DNA from: Gemmatimonadota bacterium | GTDB lineage: Bacteria > JAAXHH01 | DNA length: 21,728 nt | Reading direction: 5' to 3' | Assembly: GCA_026713285.1 (NCBI GenBank) | Contig: JAPOOT010000484.1 | Coordinates: forward strand, 1 to 21,728 | The notes under the pieces: model-generated | Told to the model about the DNA's origin: nothing | The model's input: only the letters and a program-made list of their open reading frames with translations | Database searches by the model: none | Made by a program: the position numbers and the translations under genes | In this document: piece by piece, positions 21,531 through 21,728 of the stretch | How the letters are laid out: each line of letters begins with the position of its first letter | Position numbering within the stretch: position 1 is the first letter of the stretch

Positions 21531-21717
21531 AACAGATCCGATGACGCGTCCGGGTCGCGTCCGGCATATATATATCAAATCAGGATAATATGTTGATTTT
21601 TATTTCGATCAACATTGACAATATAATATATCGTTCAAATAACAACACACCACCTACCTGTTTATTCGGTTTGCCCTATGGACCCCGACTCGAAACGGCC
21701 ACAAAAAGGAACCGGAC
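21531..21717. other. AT-rich regulatory-looking region at the window end
   Basis: No complete gene. From about 21565 the DNA turns strongly AT-rich. ATGTTGAT (21590-21597) and ATCAACAT (21608-21615) form a perfect 8-bp inverted repeat with a 10-bp spacer. A perfect TATAAT follows at 21622-21627, without a good -35 box. This looks like a promoter that depends on an activator bound at the inverted repeat, serving a plus-strand gene that begins at the edge. Confidence 0.5.
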
Positions 21718-21728
21718 GTGTTACTCGA
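21718..21728 (+). CDS. Start of a downstream gene (partial, edge)
   Basis: GTG at 21718 is preceded by AAAAAGGA at a spacing of 7, similar to the context of the GTG start at 19818. Only the first codons are in the window. ATG 21678 in another frame is an alternative start, also open to the edge, so the choice is not settled. Confidence 0.3.

Overview
The window is GC-rich bacterial DNA with short intergenic gaps, many stop/start overlaps and frequent GTG or TTG starts. Its gene mix resembles uncultured marine, soil or sponge-associated bacteria such as Latescibacterota, Poribacteria or Gemmatimonadota: PhyH dioxygenase, several xylose-isomerase-like TIM barrels, PIG-L deacetylase, enolase-superfamily dehydratase, amidohydrolase_2 proteins and rhamnose mutarotase. 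That placement is inference from gene content; no rRNA or other phylogenetic marker is present.

Layout. (1) 1-2649, plus strand: the tail of an upstream gene, a polyphosphate-glucokinase-type ROK kinase, an AlkZ-related winged-helix protein, a 4-copy 23-bp tandem repeat, and an orphan DNA methyltransferase. (2) 2613-5855, minus strand: a four-gene operon of PIG-L deacetylase, L-rhamnose mutarotase, an unknown helical protein and a sugar isomerase/epimerase. A good promoter lies at 6028-6055. An MFS exporter (6078-7307) diverges from it. (3) 7398-10246, minus strand: an enolase-superfamily dehydratase that overlaps the end of a VapBC-like toxin-antitoxin pair, and upstream of that a DUF2442/DUF4160 pair whose DUF4160 gene is frameshifted. 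(4) 10695-14878, plus strand: PhyH dioxygenase, hydroxypyruvate-isomerase-like protein, amidohydrolase, a retropepsin-like protease and a second amidohydrolase, probably catabolic. (5) 15087-16484: an APC amino-acid permease, followed by a 52-aa minus-strand membrane protein. (6) 17049-21530, plus strand: an assimilatory sulfur operon (siroheme sulfite/nitrite reductase, then APS/PAPS reductase), small uncharacterised genes, and a deoxyhypusine-synthase-like protein. The window ends in an AT-rich regulatory region.

How the genes work together. Regions 2-4 look like degradation of acetylated or deoxy sugars and acid sugars: deacetylase, mutarotase, isomerases, dehydratase, dioxygenase and amidohydrolases, with an exporter and a permease. 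Region 6 reduces activated sulfate to sulfide. Between the metabolic blocks sits a small toxin-antitoxin island with recognisable promoter and operator DNA.

The most unusual feature I see is a series of unrelated short tandem duplications at or near gene ends: 23 bp x4, 15 bp x6, and copies at the 3' ends of the PIG-L, MFS and Hyi genes and the 5' end of cysH. One of them appears to have moved a stop codon. I also find a shared regulatory-looking motif (GATCAACATTG with TGTTGA/TCAACA half-sites) at both ends of the sulfur cluster. I did not find a clearly new multi-gene system. The best candidates for undescribed biology are the unknown genes in the sulfur operon, the toxin-antitoxin-coupled dehydratase and the 347-aa protein in the sugar operon.
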